64,000 nucleotides of DNA. Origin: Poa pratensis. Taxonomy: Eukaryota > Streptophyta > Magnoliopsida > Poales > Poaceae. The position numbers and the translations under genes were made by a program. The DNA is taken from the NCBI GenBank assembly GCA_947311845.1, contig CAMZMU010000012.1, forward strand, positions 3,224,716-3,288,715. The letters run 5' to 3'. Of this stretch, positions 12,481 to 24,430 are shown piece after piece; within the stretch, counting starts at the first letter, position 1; each line of letters starts with the position of its first letter. The notes below the pieces were generated by a model. That model was not told the origin of the DNA. It saw only the letters and a list, made by a program, of their open reading frames with translations, and ran no database searches.

Positions 12481-13011
12481 AAGCGGCGCTGGTGCTGCTA
12501 TTACCTGTGTATTCTCTGGATTGCTACTACCGATTCATCACTCGGTTGCTAAACCATGAAAGGGGATCGGCATGGAGATTTGGTATCGGGATTCTCCTGA
12601 TGCTGGGCTGTTCACTATCAAATATCGCACGATAAAAGGAGAGAAGAAGGTGACCAGAACTGCAATACAGATTCGCTTTGTCGTCCACATTTCTGATCTC
12701 AGTTTCTATGGAGCCCTGGCAATCAGGGAATTGCTCATTTCAATGCAAAACCAGCCGTTGTTGTGTATCCTCGCTTCTGGTCAAGGCTCCAGGATATACA
12801 GCACCTGCCGATGCAAATGACGTCACTTCTTTATTACCTTCAGTGCAGCATTCTTGTTGAAATAGAAATTGAGTACCAACTTGATGATGTTCCATAGCAT
12901 GCCGAGAATATGAAACACAATGGAAATAAACTATGTCGTATCAATTGAAAACTCGGAACTTCAAACCTTTGGGTCAAATATGCTAGTCCCTTGTCAAAAC
13001 CAATGGCAAAA

Positions 13012-13150
13012 CCAATGGCCTTGTGCCAATTGTTCGTGTAGTGGTTTGAGCATGACCATGTCAAAACCAATGGCCTTGTGCCAATTGTTCGTGTAGTCTG
13101 AGCATGACCATGTCAAAACCAATGGCCTTGTGCCAATTGTTCGTGTAGTG
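13012..13150. repeat. Tandem repeat, about 53 bp x 2.7
   Basis: The phrase CCAATGGCCTTGTGCCAATT followed by GTTCGTGTAGT recurs from 13012, 13067 and 13119 (periods of 55 and 52 bp). The units are almost identical, so the expansion is recent. It lies upstream of the galactosyltransferase 5' end. Confidence 0.85.
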
Positions 13151-13511
13151 GTTTGTCAAATTAAACCCACGACCAAGGATGCAACGAAAGGAACTGCCAA
13201 ATGTGTCATCGTACGAGACGAGGCGTCTCTAGTCCAGTCAAGCCTACACGTGCGTAGACGGCAGCCCTGACTTCCATTTTTCTCCTTTTTTCCCTTTATA
13301 CAGGCAATTGTCCGTGCTTTCCTACGGGTGATAATTTATTCGTCGCCGGCGAGCCACCCCGCCACACCCACGGCTTTGCTGACCCGCATGTGTGTCTTTT
13401 GCGGGCTGTTTACTGTTGGTTTTTTCTTGAGAAGCGACAATACGATCGAAAAAGGCAGGCAAATTATAGTGTGATTCATGGTAGGGCACATAAAGGAATG
13501 TAAATTATGGT

Positions 13512-14568
13512 TAAGCCTGGGCATAGTTTGGTCTCAAACCAGCCAAACCGTGAGACCGACCCGCACCGCACCGGATCAACGGTTTATCCCGGTGTCGTCC
13601 GACTAAACCGTTAGACCGTAATACAAAGAATTACTTAGCTGGTTTGAGACAGGTTGGACCAAGCGAAACCGATCAAACCGTCAACAGCCGAACCTCGCAC
13701 GCAACTCCCGCATCGCACGCAACCATGGCGGCCTCTTCTTGCTGCTCGGCGGCGGCTACCTCTCAGCGTCCCTGCTCCGAGCGCGAGCGCCGCTGGCGTG
13801 AGTCCAGCCCAGCCTCCCCTGCCTCGGCCTCGCCGCCTCCAGCGCGCTCGTACGCGGCCGTGGCGGCTACCTCGCCGGTGCCCGTCCGATCTGCCGTCGC
13901 GGTTGCCTCGCTGGTGTCCGTCGAGCGCGCTCGTACGCGGCCGTCGTGGCTGCCTCGCCGAGGCTGCGAACAAGATGGAGAAGCCTCGTGTCGAAGGATT
14001 GGCGGATGCTAGAGGCGACGACGCCTTCTCCTCGGCGGCAGGCGGCCGTTTCTTCTCTTCGACGGCTGGCTGGCCTGGCCCTCGCCGTCGGCAGCGGCGC
14101 GGTCGGCGGCGGCGATGTCCTCCCGGGCCCTGGCCACCTGCACCTCCAAGCGGGGGGCTCCTTGGAGATGAAGTCGTTATCGTGGCCCGCGGCGGCGAGC
14201 TTCTCCTCCAGGTCGCGCTTGGCCTCGAGGAGCGCGTCCATCTCGCCCACGTCGTAGGCGGCGGTGGCGGCCTTGGTGGTGTTGCCGTTGGTGAGCCCCT
14301 GGCCTAATTCGAACCCGACGACGGCGGCGGTCGGGGACACGAAGGTCTCGTCGCCGTTCTCCGTTCTCCATCTCGATAGTCTTCCTTCCGCTGCGTACCG
14401 ATTGAACTGGTCCCAAACCAGTCAAACCGTCAAACCAGCCCGCACCAGACCGGCCTTTCAGCCCACGTCTAAACGGTCTAAACCAGCCCAAACCAGTCAA
14501 ACTGGTGGAAAACGGGCTGGTTTGAGGAAACTGCTCAAACCGATTTAAACCGGAAATGCCCGGGCTGA
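13512..14568. mobile_element. Non-autonomous hAT-type element carrying a gene fragment
   Basis: The termini TAAGCCTGGGCAT and TCAGCCCGGGCAT (right end read in reverse) match at 11 of 13 positions. They are flanked by the 8-bp duplication ATTATGGT at 13504-13511 and 14569-14576. Subterminal DNA is packed with AAACCG/CGGTTT words. The GC-rich core holds, on the minus strand at about 14150-14340, a stretch coding for a coiled-coil-like sequence (LLEAKRDLEEKLAAAGHDN...). That stretch then loses frame, as expected of a captured host exon. No transposase is present. The element belongs to the same family as 15356-16373. Confidence 0.85.
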
Positions 14569-14576
14569 ATTATGGT

Positions 14577-15347
14577 GATTGAATCATAGTGTGAAAAAAG
14601 GAATGAAAATTAAGCTGATTTATTGAATCATTACATGCCTAATTGATTGAATTGGTGGAGTATAGAGCTAGAGGAAAAATCGGTGGAGTGGAGGCTGGCA
14701 GTTGCAGAGATGATCGGCATGGTTATTCTCGGGTGATGATTTTGGGTTGTTCTGCATCATCGTTACTCGATGGTTCTTGGCCAAAGCTATGGACCCTTGG
14801 CCTCCAAAAACTTCCTTCTAGCAAACTTGAACCGAAACGTGTGTAATCTAAGTACTCACCATCAGCCACTCTTACTACTAACTGCTAGTCTGATGATGAT
14901 CTGCTAAATGGTATAACTGCCATGTGCGCTGCATCAACTACCTGGAAACTGCACCGTATTCTGAATTCGGCAAGCAACTGGCAAAGCAGCAGGAGTTAAC
15001 GATTCCCTACTTTGCATGAAAGGGAGGGCGATGGTAAGATGACGCGCGCTTACCTTGTGGCTTATACGGCTTCGATCTTCAACGCTTCAACTGGGAGACA
15101 TGACATGATCGTCGTAGATAGGAGGTGAGAGAAGATGGCGATCGATGAGGAGGACGAGCGTGTATGGTAACGGGCGAGTAAATCGAGAGAGGGGAGCAAA
15201 GTGGTGCAACCGGCAGGTCCTTGTTAATAACCGGAGTATATATAATTTTCCATTTTCCTTGTTTTGCCCACCGTGTCGTGCCGGCCGACGACTTGGTCTT
15301 TGAATTGGCCAGATTGTGTAGTATGAGCACGTGTGGCCTCTAGATCG
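14577..15347. other. Short interval between the two hAT elements
   Basis: Single-copy-looking DNA with no supported gene. Nothing recognisable was found. Confidence 0.4.
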
Positions 15348-15617
15348 CTTGGCATTAGGGTTGGGCATACGCGGTTTACACGGGTTTGGACGGTTTATTA
15401 GAACCAGCGCAAAATCCGCGGTTTTAGACGGTGCGGTTTCAACGGGTTCTACGGGTTAGACGGTTTCAAACCGTCCAAAACGCATCGCCTGGCCGTCACC
15501 GGCCGCCGCCTTGTCGAGGACGCCGACGGCGCCCAGCACGGGTACGGATAGTTCCCCGCCGCGACAGAGAGCTGCGCGAGTGCGGTTCACAGGCTCCTCG
15601 TGCCGTCCGGAGCCCGC

Positions 15618-15725
15618 CTGCCACACGATGCTCACTGCCCCGGCCGCGTGCCACCTCTTCATCTCGAGCAGCGAGGAGTAGGCCATGGCGAGCACGGACA
15701 GCGGGAGGCCGACGCCGATGTGCGG
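15618..15725 (-). pseudogene. Captured NPF/PTR transporter fragment (second piece)
   Basis: On the minus strand the frame reads IGVGLPLSVLAMAYSSLLEM followed by KRWH and later VSIVWQ. This corresponds to the NPF loop and helix just after the conserved 'IPxYDxxxVP' region, running into the P-x-S-x-x-W-Q segment. It overlaps in content with the piece at 15870-16124 (both contain IGVGLxLSxLA). The capture is therefore partly duplicated rather than a simple contiguous exon. Confidence 0.75.
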
Positions 15726-15869
15726 CTGCGAGAGAACCGGCGAGCTGCGCGCGCCTGCTGTCCTTCCTTTGCCGTGGCCGCGGACGCAGGAGAACACCCG
15801 GAGCGCGCGCGAGAACGTCCGGAGCCCGACCACGCGCCGCCACAGCCCCCGAGCGACGTCGGCGTCCTC

Positions 15870-16124
15870 CTACGGGCCGCCGGCCACGCCGTCGCCGTCG
15901 CCGTCGCTGGCGAGCGCGGACAGCGCGAGGCCGACGCCGATGAGCTGCGGCTGCGCGGGCACCAGCACGACGTCGTAGACGGGGATCAGCACGAGCGTGA
16001 TGAGGACGTCGAAGCCGGCCGTAAAGGCCCGCGGCACGGCGAACGGCCCCACGCGGTTATCCATCGCCATTCCCTGCTCGATCAAGGTCGACGACATCTG
16101 CGCCGTGGCCATGAAGAAAACCAC
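15870..16124 (-). pseudogene. Captured NPF/PTR transporter fragment (first piece)
   Basis: An 84-codon open frame lies on the minus strand. It contains FFMATAQMSSTLIEQGMAMD, RVGPFAVP and FDVLITLVLIPVYDVVLVP, the order and spacing of the central region of plant NPF (NRT1/PTR) transporters: the QMSTLxxEQGxxMDxxxG signature, then IPxYDxxxVP. It ends abruptly in a GAC/GGC-rich simple repeat, so it cannot encode a transporter. Confidence 0.88.
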
Positions 16125-16381
16125 ACGGCCGTGCGGCTGGGCTGGGCGGTGGTCTCCGACGAGCTGCTCTACGGCACGCGCGTGGCACCTGATTCAACGG
16201 CGCGTAGAGCGTGGAGACGGAGGAAGGTCGGGAGGCGGTGCCGCGCGTGGTCTCTACGGTCTCAGCGGTTTCAACCCGGGCAAAACCAGTGACCAGCGGA
16301 AACCGGCCACACGGTTTTGATCGGTTTGGTTCCACGGTTTGCCCGGTTTGACACCAAACCATGAACAGGCTTACTTGGCAT

Positions 16382-19300
16382 GTCCGTTTCTTCGTAGCTT
16401 CGCTCTAGTTGTTATTTCGAAGAGCCGATTCATCCGTCTAAGCAATTTGGATTGTCCCAGACTCCCAGTGTAAGCAAGAACACCTCTATAGGCTAGGGTC
16501 CAAGATATCCAGTGACATCAAAGTGAAAGAGCCACAAAAAGAACCTGTTTTTTCTCTCTCAACATTGGCTCAATCGGCAGAGATATTATTATTTTTGCGA
16601 GGGGCAGAGATGTATTAAAATGTCACAAAATTTCAAATCCAATTCAACATATGCTCGGGAACAAAAGGAGAAAGAATGCTGTGAACAACAATTTGAATTT
16701 CTATTATTTCTATTTCCGCCTTGCACGTGTATGGAATGAATTGTTGGATCTGTGTTCGGTGCTCGTCGAATTAATGTGTAGATCTTGGTTCAGGTCCTCC
16801 CTTCTCTGGAAATAGGATTTCGTCCTGATTGATAAATAAAACAACCATGACCACACACTGAATTCAATGCAAGAGACGGCTGCGGTAACAACACAAAAAC
16901 CCAACAAGAAAAAAAATGTGTTACAACTCTCAATAGAGCGAAGAAATCAGCGACTAGGACACAAAGCGAGATGGCGGCCCACCACCATTGTGCCCTCCAA
17001 ACTCGTCCACCAACACGGTTCATGAGCTACTGATCACAAAGCTTCAAGGCAGCGCCTTCAAGAAGGGGTGCGACATTAGCATGATGCTACTACCCAGACC
17101 AACCAACGGGTCCCACGATTTCCCTCGACGCTCATATAGGAGTGTAACAGGGGTAAAACCTCGATGCACGTGCCAGTGTTGGACATGCCGGTAGGAAATA
17201 CGCACCCCAAAAGATGCCCAGCCAACAAGCGCGCGAGTCTACCACTAGATCTAGGCTCGCCATCCCAGATCTAGCCCGCACGCACACGAACGAGGGAAGG
17301 GCATGATAATTCCATAGAAATTGTTGGGCGCCCCCAGCAGGAAGGGATGATGTAGTAATAGAAAGAGTTTATCTCGGTACAGAAACAAGGTTTATCGAAC
17401 CAGTAGGAGTATCATAACGTCAACCAAGTTAATGGTACCTATATTCAAAACACAAAAATAACTTGTTTCCAACATTCAGGAAGTTTGTCATGCTTCCCGT
17501 CCTAGAACTAATGAAATGTAATAAAAAGATTCACGGTGGATCCGACGAAAGTAGCATCCGTGATTGAATTGGAGTCATCTAAAATATTGGGAGATATCCG
17601 AAGTTTCTTAGGGACTTGTATGAGTGGCAAAAATTAAGGCATGATCTTGCTCGTTCCAATTTTTAAAATAAAATTTGATGGTTCAACATGGATAGGGGGT
17701 ACTTGGAACTTTGGGAGTAAACCAATATACCTAGGACCTCCATTGGGTGTAAAACCAATGTGTCCGTATTTGTTAGATGACTAAAAGTATTTGAAAGGTA
17801 GGATAAAACTGTGATAACTTTTTTTGCAAAATAAGCCAAATGTGCATGTACAAACTTTCTCTGTTATATTCAGTTTAGTGAAACTTGTCAACACATTCAA
17901 TGTATTAATCATTTTTGCTGCAACGGTAGGTCACGAGTCTCCACTCAACATGTGGCTTTGATGAGACTCTATTTTATGTTATTTGCGTCCTAATATTTAT
18001 TTTCTTTGAGCTAGACAAGTGTTATGCAATTTGTAATAAAGTATAAAATTTGGATCATTTGTAGTAATGGCACACTTGTCCTTATGATATTCATCAAAAC
18101 TGTGTGTGCTAGCGAATTGATTAAGGAACTAGCATTGTAGCACAAAAACTCAATTCTTTATCGGGTTGTGTCACTTAGCGAAATAGGAGGACAAGGCGCG
18201 GAAGAAGGCGAAAAGTAAGGAGCTCAAAGGAGCGATGTGGGCATCATAGTGTACTTTCCACGCCGAGGATAAATCATGAGCTTAGCGGGAGGCACGCAAC
18301 ATGTGGTTCAGGGCAGAGATAAAGGCGTCTATTGAGAGGGCGTATGGTCCGGGCAAGGGTAATTTTGTTGGGCATCGGATCCAGACAAGGTCAGATCGAT
18401 GGAGATTGATGATGCAAACCCCTCTCACGAGTTGGTATTTCGGTGCACCCGAATAATGCTAACGGGTACAATCTCACTTTTGGGGCCTACTACAAGAAGT
18501 AGATGCGGCTGACCTATGTGGTATGACATATGTCATACAAGTTTAGGTCGTTTGCGATTATGTTGTTTGTATTAAGTCGTTTATATGATTAATGTCGTTT
18601 AAATTAGATTGCTTGAACTATGTTTGTAATATTATGTCATTTAAATATTTGTTTTGTCTTTGAATTCATATGCATTGCCAAATATATTATTAAGTAGAAC
18701 AGAAAAAAATGGCAAATGGGTTGTGGACATTTTGAGAGGTCCATTTAGAGAAGTGATACTTGTCCACCTCTAAAGAGAAATGTTATCTAGAATTGCTTTT
18801 CCACCGGAAAAAAATCACAAACCAGTGTGAACCTTGTCCTACAAAGCACCTTTGTGGGACGACAAGTCAGTAAGACCATACACTATTACATCGCGCCGGT
18901 TCAATCTAAAGTGTGGCGGGTATTTAAATCGCTTTATTTTCCTTGCTATGTAGATTCGTTTTTTTGTGAATTCTATCTGGCACATGCAGGTTCTTTTCTG
19001 CACTTTTTATATGTATGCAAAGCAGTCTCTCTCATACTTGTCCCTGAAATATGGGTTGTACTAGCGTGTTTTACACTTTGAACCGAATTAATATTATTGT
19101 GGGTCGCCTTTTTTGTCAGATAAAGCGATGCCCTGCTATGTGTTGAACCGGTGAGTATCCCTTGAAATTGCTTTTGGCACAGAGAGTGAATGGCCTTATG
19201 CCTTTTTTAACGTTCGGGCCACCCCGTCAAGGCTAAACGGCGAACGGCCGGCGCCGTCACGCAGCGACAGATAAAACACCGCGCGTCTCCTCGCGAGACA

Positions 19301-19753
19301 AACGCAAAGAAAACCTCGAGACATTTCGAAGAGGAGTGCCTCACAGCTCGTCCGTTGAGGTGAAAGCCCCCTTTCCCTCTCCCTGATCGCTGGTATCTGC
19401 GCATGTCTTTCGTTTTTGGATTTTGGGAGGCTTGCCTCGATTGATCCAAGAATCGTCCGCCTGGATTCTGCCCCGGTTCAGTCCCCATCCGAATTTCTAG
19501 GGTTTTAGCCCTCGGTTCTTCCTGCAATCCGTCTGATTTGCGGCGAGTCTTGCTATCTTTGACGATTCTGAGGGTTTGGTGGATTACAGGTGTCAAATTC
19601 CTGCAGAATTTGGGCTTTGGGGCCTAACATTTTGGGGATTGTTTACTCGGATGGGGGATCATGTTACGGTGGATGTTCGGGGGCTCATAGCATCCGCGCC
19701 GGTGTGGCAGTGGGGTTAGCGTTCTGCGGGGAGGAAGTGGAGCACTGATTGAG
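16382..19753. other. Intergenic region and presumed promoter/5' UTR of the RING-CH gene
   Basis: Most of this is AT-rich DNA without a supported gene. From about 19240 the composition becomes GC-rich and CT-rich, as in a grass promoter/5' UTR leading to the ATG at 19754. A GC-rich patch at about 18180-18480 has codon-like composition but no recognisable protein. Confidence 0.45.
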
Positions 19754-22700
19754 ATGGTGGAGTGCCGCATTTGCCAAGAGGAGGACCTGGCCAAGAACCT
19801 TGAGAGCCCCTGCGCTTGCAGTGGCAGCCTGAAGGTGCACGCTTCCTTCTCTGAACTAGGCTTCTGCTTGCAGTTCTTTGCAAATGTTGTTTTATCCTAA
19901 TAATACTCTTAACGTTGGTAGATCATGAATTTAGGCGTGTCAAACAATGTGAAGTGTTCACAGTGTACAGCGCATGCGTGTGGCGTGACAAGAAATGGAT
20001 AGCAATACAGTTGGATTAAAAGCTGATTGGTAGCTCATGCCATATGAACACAATGTTAATATATCGTGATGTGCCCTTAGGTGCACCTATACATTAGGTG
20101 AGGTGCCTGTTGTGTTTGTATGATATGATCTTCTTTGGTGCTATGTCTCCTGATAGTTTCATGTCGAAGTAGTTAGGTAAAGTAATGATAGTATGAGTGA
20201 ATAGGTGCATGTTTGGGCTATCAGTATTGTTGCTTAAAGAGTCGGTCATCCTTTTTTCTGCATGTTGATAGCTACCTGCAACAACCTTATGGACAAAGTC
20301 ACAAGGGCTAGTTATCTTGTGTGGGTAGCCTTTAACTGAAGGCGCATCCAGTTATTATCAATGGACAAGTGATAATATACCTTATATCCTTCTAGCATCT
20401 ATGTGATGGAACCAATGTATTTTTTATCAGGACCTTTACATTCAGTTACATATGTTGGCTAAATTTATTCTTCAACTTTTTTTTTTGCGCAGTATGCTCA
20501 CAGGGAGTGTGTGCAGCGATGGTGCAATGAGAAGGGAGACATAATCTGTGAAATCTGCCATGAGGTATGAAACTGTTTTTTTTTAATGAAACTGTTGCAT
20601 CTTTAGTTCTGTTCGTGGGTGAAATGATAGTCATAGTTTTCCTTTTTTTCCATTCCTGTATTCAACGATAGATACAAGTGTGTGTGACTAAGGGAATCTG
20701 CACGACCCCCTTCCCTCATGCTAGGTTTACACCTATTTTCTACAGTTCTCTCTGCATGTCAACCTGGTTCCCGTGACATACGCTATGTGCTATCTCCTAT
20801 GTGGTCCCCTTAGCTTAATATTTTAGCGCTGTCGCTCTTTTACTAATGCGCCAATTCAAATATTTGGCCTTCTACTTTTAAATTTTTGGCAAAAAAAGAG
20901 CAAAGCTGGAAGTTTATAATTTTTTGTGTCCTCGCATTATTTGCACTATCTCAATGTACCACATTTTGTATTTTGTTTCTAATTATTATTTGCACATTGG
21001 GCATTCGTGGTAAGTACTAAATTCCTTAAATACAAGTGGGATCATGTATATGCATCATAAGCCAATCTACAAAAATGGCTTAAAATATTTTGGAGAATTT
21101 CATGATTTCTTATGCACTAAGCTGTCATGTTTTGCTAAAGTATCTTTTCGTAGTATTATTCGTGTTTCCTGTGTGGATTTAACCGTGAACTTTGTTGCTG
21201 TGAATCAGATTATAAGTTTGTATTTCTGTTTTTCAGTCGTACAAGCCTGCTTATACTGCCCCACCTCAGATACATCATGATGAGACTACTATAGAGATAA
21301 GGTTGGTATAATCAGTCTTGAAAGTTGAATCTTTTGTCATCCTGTCATTTTCTATTTTTTGTGAGCAATTCACACTTAATTCCCAACCATAAAGTTCTTT
21401 TGATATCCCACATGTCATTTCTGTGTTGTTTTTGGCACTAGTGGAGATTGGTCCATCTCTGGCAATCGTTTGGATTTACATGATCCTCGAATCTTGGCTA
21501 TGGCGGCTGCTCAACACGTTTACTTGAAGATGAGTATGATGAATATGCTGCAACAAACAATAATGCTGCTGCCTTTTGCCGCTCAATATTTCTGATTGTA
21601 AGTATTTCTTTATTAGACAATAATTTGTTTTGAAAAGGGCACTCTTTATTCTTCTACTCCCTCCGTCCCGATTTAAATATCGTGGAGTTTGAACTACGGT
21701 AGTACAAACCTCCTACACAAATGGCGACATTTAAATCAGAACAGAGGTTTGTTTTGTAAATTTGTGATCATGGAAAGGTCAAATCTCATCTATGCAATTG
21801 ATCCCTTGACTTGGCCTTACCCGGTCAACCAGACAAACTCAGAAAGATCTTTTGCTTGCTTATTTCTTTTTGTAGTTCGTTATGTTGTTCTTTCTTTTGT
21901 TAATGTTTCAATTGCCAGATGTTAATATTGGGTGATACTTGATGTGTCCTTGCTCTGTTTTTATCCAGCTAATGGCTCTTCTGCTCTTGAGGCACACACT
22001 AACCATCACCAGTAGTGACGCTGAAGATGATGCGTCCGCTATTTTCTCGGTATATGTTTGATTTGTAGCGCTCTACTTAATATTTTCCGTTGCCGTTATC
22101 AAGTTATAATATATGTGGCTAGCATTTGGTTCACATCTGATGTGGTGTGTTTAGTCCTTTTCCCTACATTTTTCTGATTGTTGATCTTTGACAGCTATTC
22201 CTTTTGAGGGCAGCTGGATTTCTTCTGCCATGCTACATCATGGCTTGGGCTATTAGTATCATGCAGCGTCAAAGGCAAAGACAGGTTGGTGGCTGATGTG
22301 AATGCTTTTGTTCTACATAATGTTTATCAACAAAGGTTTGGTTTCTTAAATATATTTTTTGGAAAATTGCGTGGAAAAGTATTTGATGTTATTCCTTTGG
22401 CTGCGCACATACCCTGTTTGGGATTTGGGACTGGCAGTTTTATCCTTACTGCTCAGACATGATGTTGCTATGTCAGAAAAGAAAAAACATAGCCTGCCTG
22501 GTTAGTTTACCAGTAATTAATACCCGTGAATTGGTGTAGGCTGGAAACTGGAATGCTGTGCACATTTCTTTCTGTTAATAGTCAACACTGTTATCTGAAA
22601 AATCGGGTTGTTCTTTATTTTAATATGGTATTTAACGGTTTACATTGTTTGGTGAACAGGAAGAAGCAATGCTATTACCAACAGAGGTGGCAATCATTCT

Positions 22701-22776
22701 CCACCGGAACGGGACGATGCAATTCACTGTGGCACCTGAATCTCCCGCCTCGGCTCATCCGGAACCACCCCAGTAG
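19754..22776 (+). CDS. RING-CH (MARCH-like) membrane E3 ubiquitin ligase
   Basis: Six coding exons: 19754-19834, 20493-20564, 21237-21301, 21442-21597, 21969-22049, 22195-22284, then a last exon at 22660-22776, about 220 residues in all. The N-terminus is a C4HC3 RING-CH finger (CRIC...CAC...HRECVQRWC...CEIC), which recruits an E2 enzyme. The middle (DWSISGNRLDLHDPRILAMA) is conserved in plant RING-CH proteins of the DUF3675 type. Two hydrophobic segments follow (SIFLILMALLLL and LLRAAGFLLPCYIMAWAISI), so the protein should sit in an endomembrane with the finger cytosolic. All introns are GT-AG. One base is missing at about 21516 (CACGT where CACCGT would keep frame). The downstream 26 codons then match the family perfectly, so this is a recent lesion or sequence error. 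Confidence 0.88.
21657..21747. mobile_element. Short Stowaway-like MITE in an intron
   Basis: It starts after TA with CTCCCTCCGTCCCGATTTAA and ends about 90 bp later with the imperfect complement (ATTTAAATCAGAACAGAGG). The right border is uncertain. Confidence 0.5.
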
Positions 22777-22922
22777 AAATTGATCAACAGCAGCCTCGTT
22801 TCGTACAAGATACCGTGGGGCATGAGCATGAGCATCTGTGGTTCAGGTGGAACACCTAATACATGACGCAACCTTGTTGCCTCAGCCAGTGTTTCTGTGA
22901 TGGGATTTCAGAATCCCCTGTA

Positions 22923-23113
22923 CATAAAGATATAGTATTATTTTTCAATAACTGAATACAAGCTGAATTAACAAAAAGTAGACCGTGCTTCCCCAATGGT
23001 ATAAGACTCCTATTACTAACATAAAGATATAGTATTATTTTTCAATAACTGAATGCAAGCTGAATTAACAAAAAGTAGACCGTGCTGGCCCAATGATATA
23101 AGACTCCTAGTTT
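22923..23113. repeat. 97-bp tandem duplication
   Basis: The block beginning CATAAAGATATAGTATTATT at 22923 is repeated from 23020 with only a few substitutions (ATACAAG/ATGCAAG, GCTTCCCC/GCTGGCCC). It lies just past the RING-CH coding end, probably in the 3' UTR or immediate 3' flank. Confidence 0.9.
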
Positions 23114-24352
23114 TATTGTGTCTCTGATAGGTCTGATCTTAATTTGAAAAAATGGCTCTGATCAGTCCTGCTTATTGAATAAAAAAAGGTACTATAGTAT
23201 AAAAACTGCACCTCAAATGTAAACGAAACCTGCAAAATATTGTTTCTATACTACTATTAAAAGAGCAAACATGTTGGAATACTTTAAATCTAAATCATCA
23301 ATTGTCAATCAACGATTCAGATTGTTCCGGTATCGAGCACCAAACAACTTTGACCGGTACAGTTTTATATCTTATTTACGATCTTTGCCATCGCCTAAAC
23401 AAAACGATTCCTTAATATTCCCTCCCCTGTCTCTCGCTCGCCGTGCCGCTTGTGAAAGAAGAACGAATCCGGCCGGATTCCGCAGGCGAAGAGCGCGGGG
23501 ATGGAGGCGGCCAGTCGGCAAGGCGGAAGGACGGCGGCAGCCACGTACGAGTAGGTTCCCCTCACAAACTAGCGCACCACTAGCAGCGCACGGTAGGAAC
23601 ACGAAAAAGCTCAGCCGAGTCGGCTCTTCTCCTCAAACCGGCGCGCCCTACAACTGCCGTCGTGCCCTACCTCAGCGCTCAATCCCTTCGCCTGGACTCA
23701 CGTGGACGCCTCCATCGCTATTCCCGTTTTCCTCATGGTCGGGACATCACGTTCCTGCCGTCTCCGCCTTGCTCCCTCCTCGGGGGCACGATCGAGCTTC
23801 TCGGCGCGGCGGAGCCTCTCGGCCACAGCCGGAATCGCAGGAGGACAGCTCGCGGCGGAGCTTCCCGGCCATGGCCGAGTGCGTCTTGGTCATGTAGCGA
23901 GCCGCGCCGCCGATTGCCTACGCTCAACCAGTTCGATCTGCCGCTTTCGTCGCGGACCGAGCTCCTCTGGCAAAGAGATTGGGTTGGGGAAGTGTACCAC
24001 TGACAACCAGAGAGACGGGACCTGGCGTGTCCGCCGCCGCTCCCGGATTGCCACCTGTCTGCCTCCGTCAGCATGTACGCTGGACGGGAGCCGGCCTGTA
24101 CGCCCCTGCTCGCCCGCGCGCTGGACGGTAGCCGCTGTTGCCTATGGTTTTGCTCAGTTCCTTGATCAAGGGCAGCACTGCAGCTCAGTGATGATATTTT
24201 TCATCTTCTCCGGCGATGAACTCATGGAAGGGATGGGGCCAGTACTTTGCCTGTCAACTCCTTCACGAGTCAGGTCGAGCAGCACTAGCCAGCTTATAAA
24301 TTGAGAAGCGTTCTCTGTTTTTAGACTGCTGTCCGCCCCAAGTTTAGTTGGA

Positions 24353-24403
24353 GATGAAGCAAAACGTTTTTTTTTTTTTTTTGAAATGATGAAGCAAAAC
24401 GTT
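24353..24403. repeat. 16-bp duplication around a poly-T (retroposition scar)
   Basis: GATGAAGCAAAACGTT lies at 24353-24368 and 24388-24403. Between them is only a run of 14 T followed by GAAAT. This is a textbook target-site duplication around what is essentially a bare poly(A) tail in minus orientation. Confidence 0.8.
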
Positions 24404-24430
24404 GGGGTAACTGAGTCCTCTTTTGATGGT

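Larger units (their letters stand above)
15356..16373. mobile_element. Non-autonomous hAT-type element with captured NPF transporter pieces
   Basis: The termini are TAGGGTTGGGCAT at the left and TAAGCCTGTTCAT at the right (read in reverse). The exact 8-bp duplication CTTGGCAT lies at 15348-15355 and 16374-16381. Subterminal regions are dense in CGGTTT/AAACCG words, like its neighbour at 13512-14568. The interior is GC-rich and encodes two pieces of an NPF/PTR peptide-nitrate transporter on the minus strand. This is a Pack-type transduplication; no transposase is present. Confidence 0.88.

Noticed and set aside
12572..12860. Plus-strand frames upstream of the galactosyltransferase
   Set aside because: They overlap the presumed 5' exon region of the minus-strand gene and show no recognisable motif.
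18180..18480. GC-rich patch that could be a degraded coding region
   Set aside because: No frame longer than a few dozen codons and no recognisable protein.
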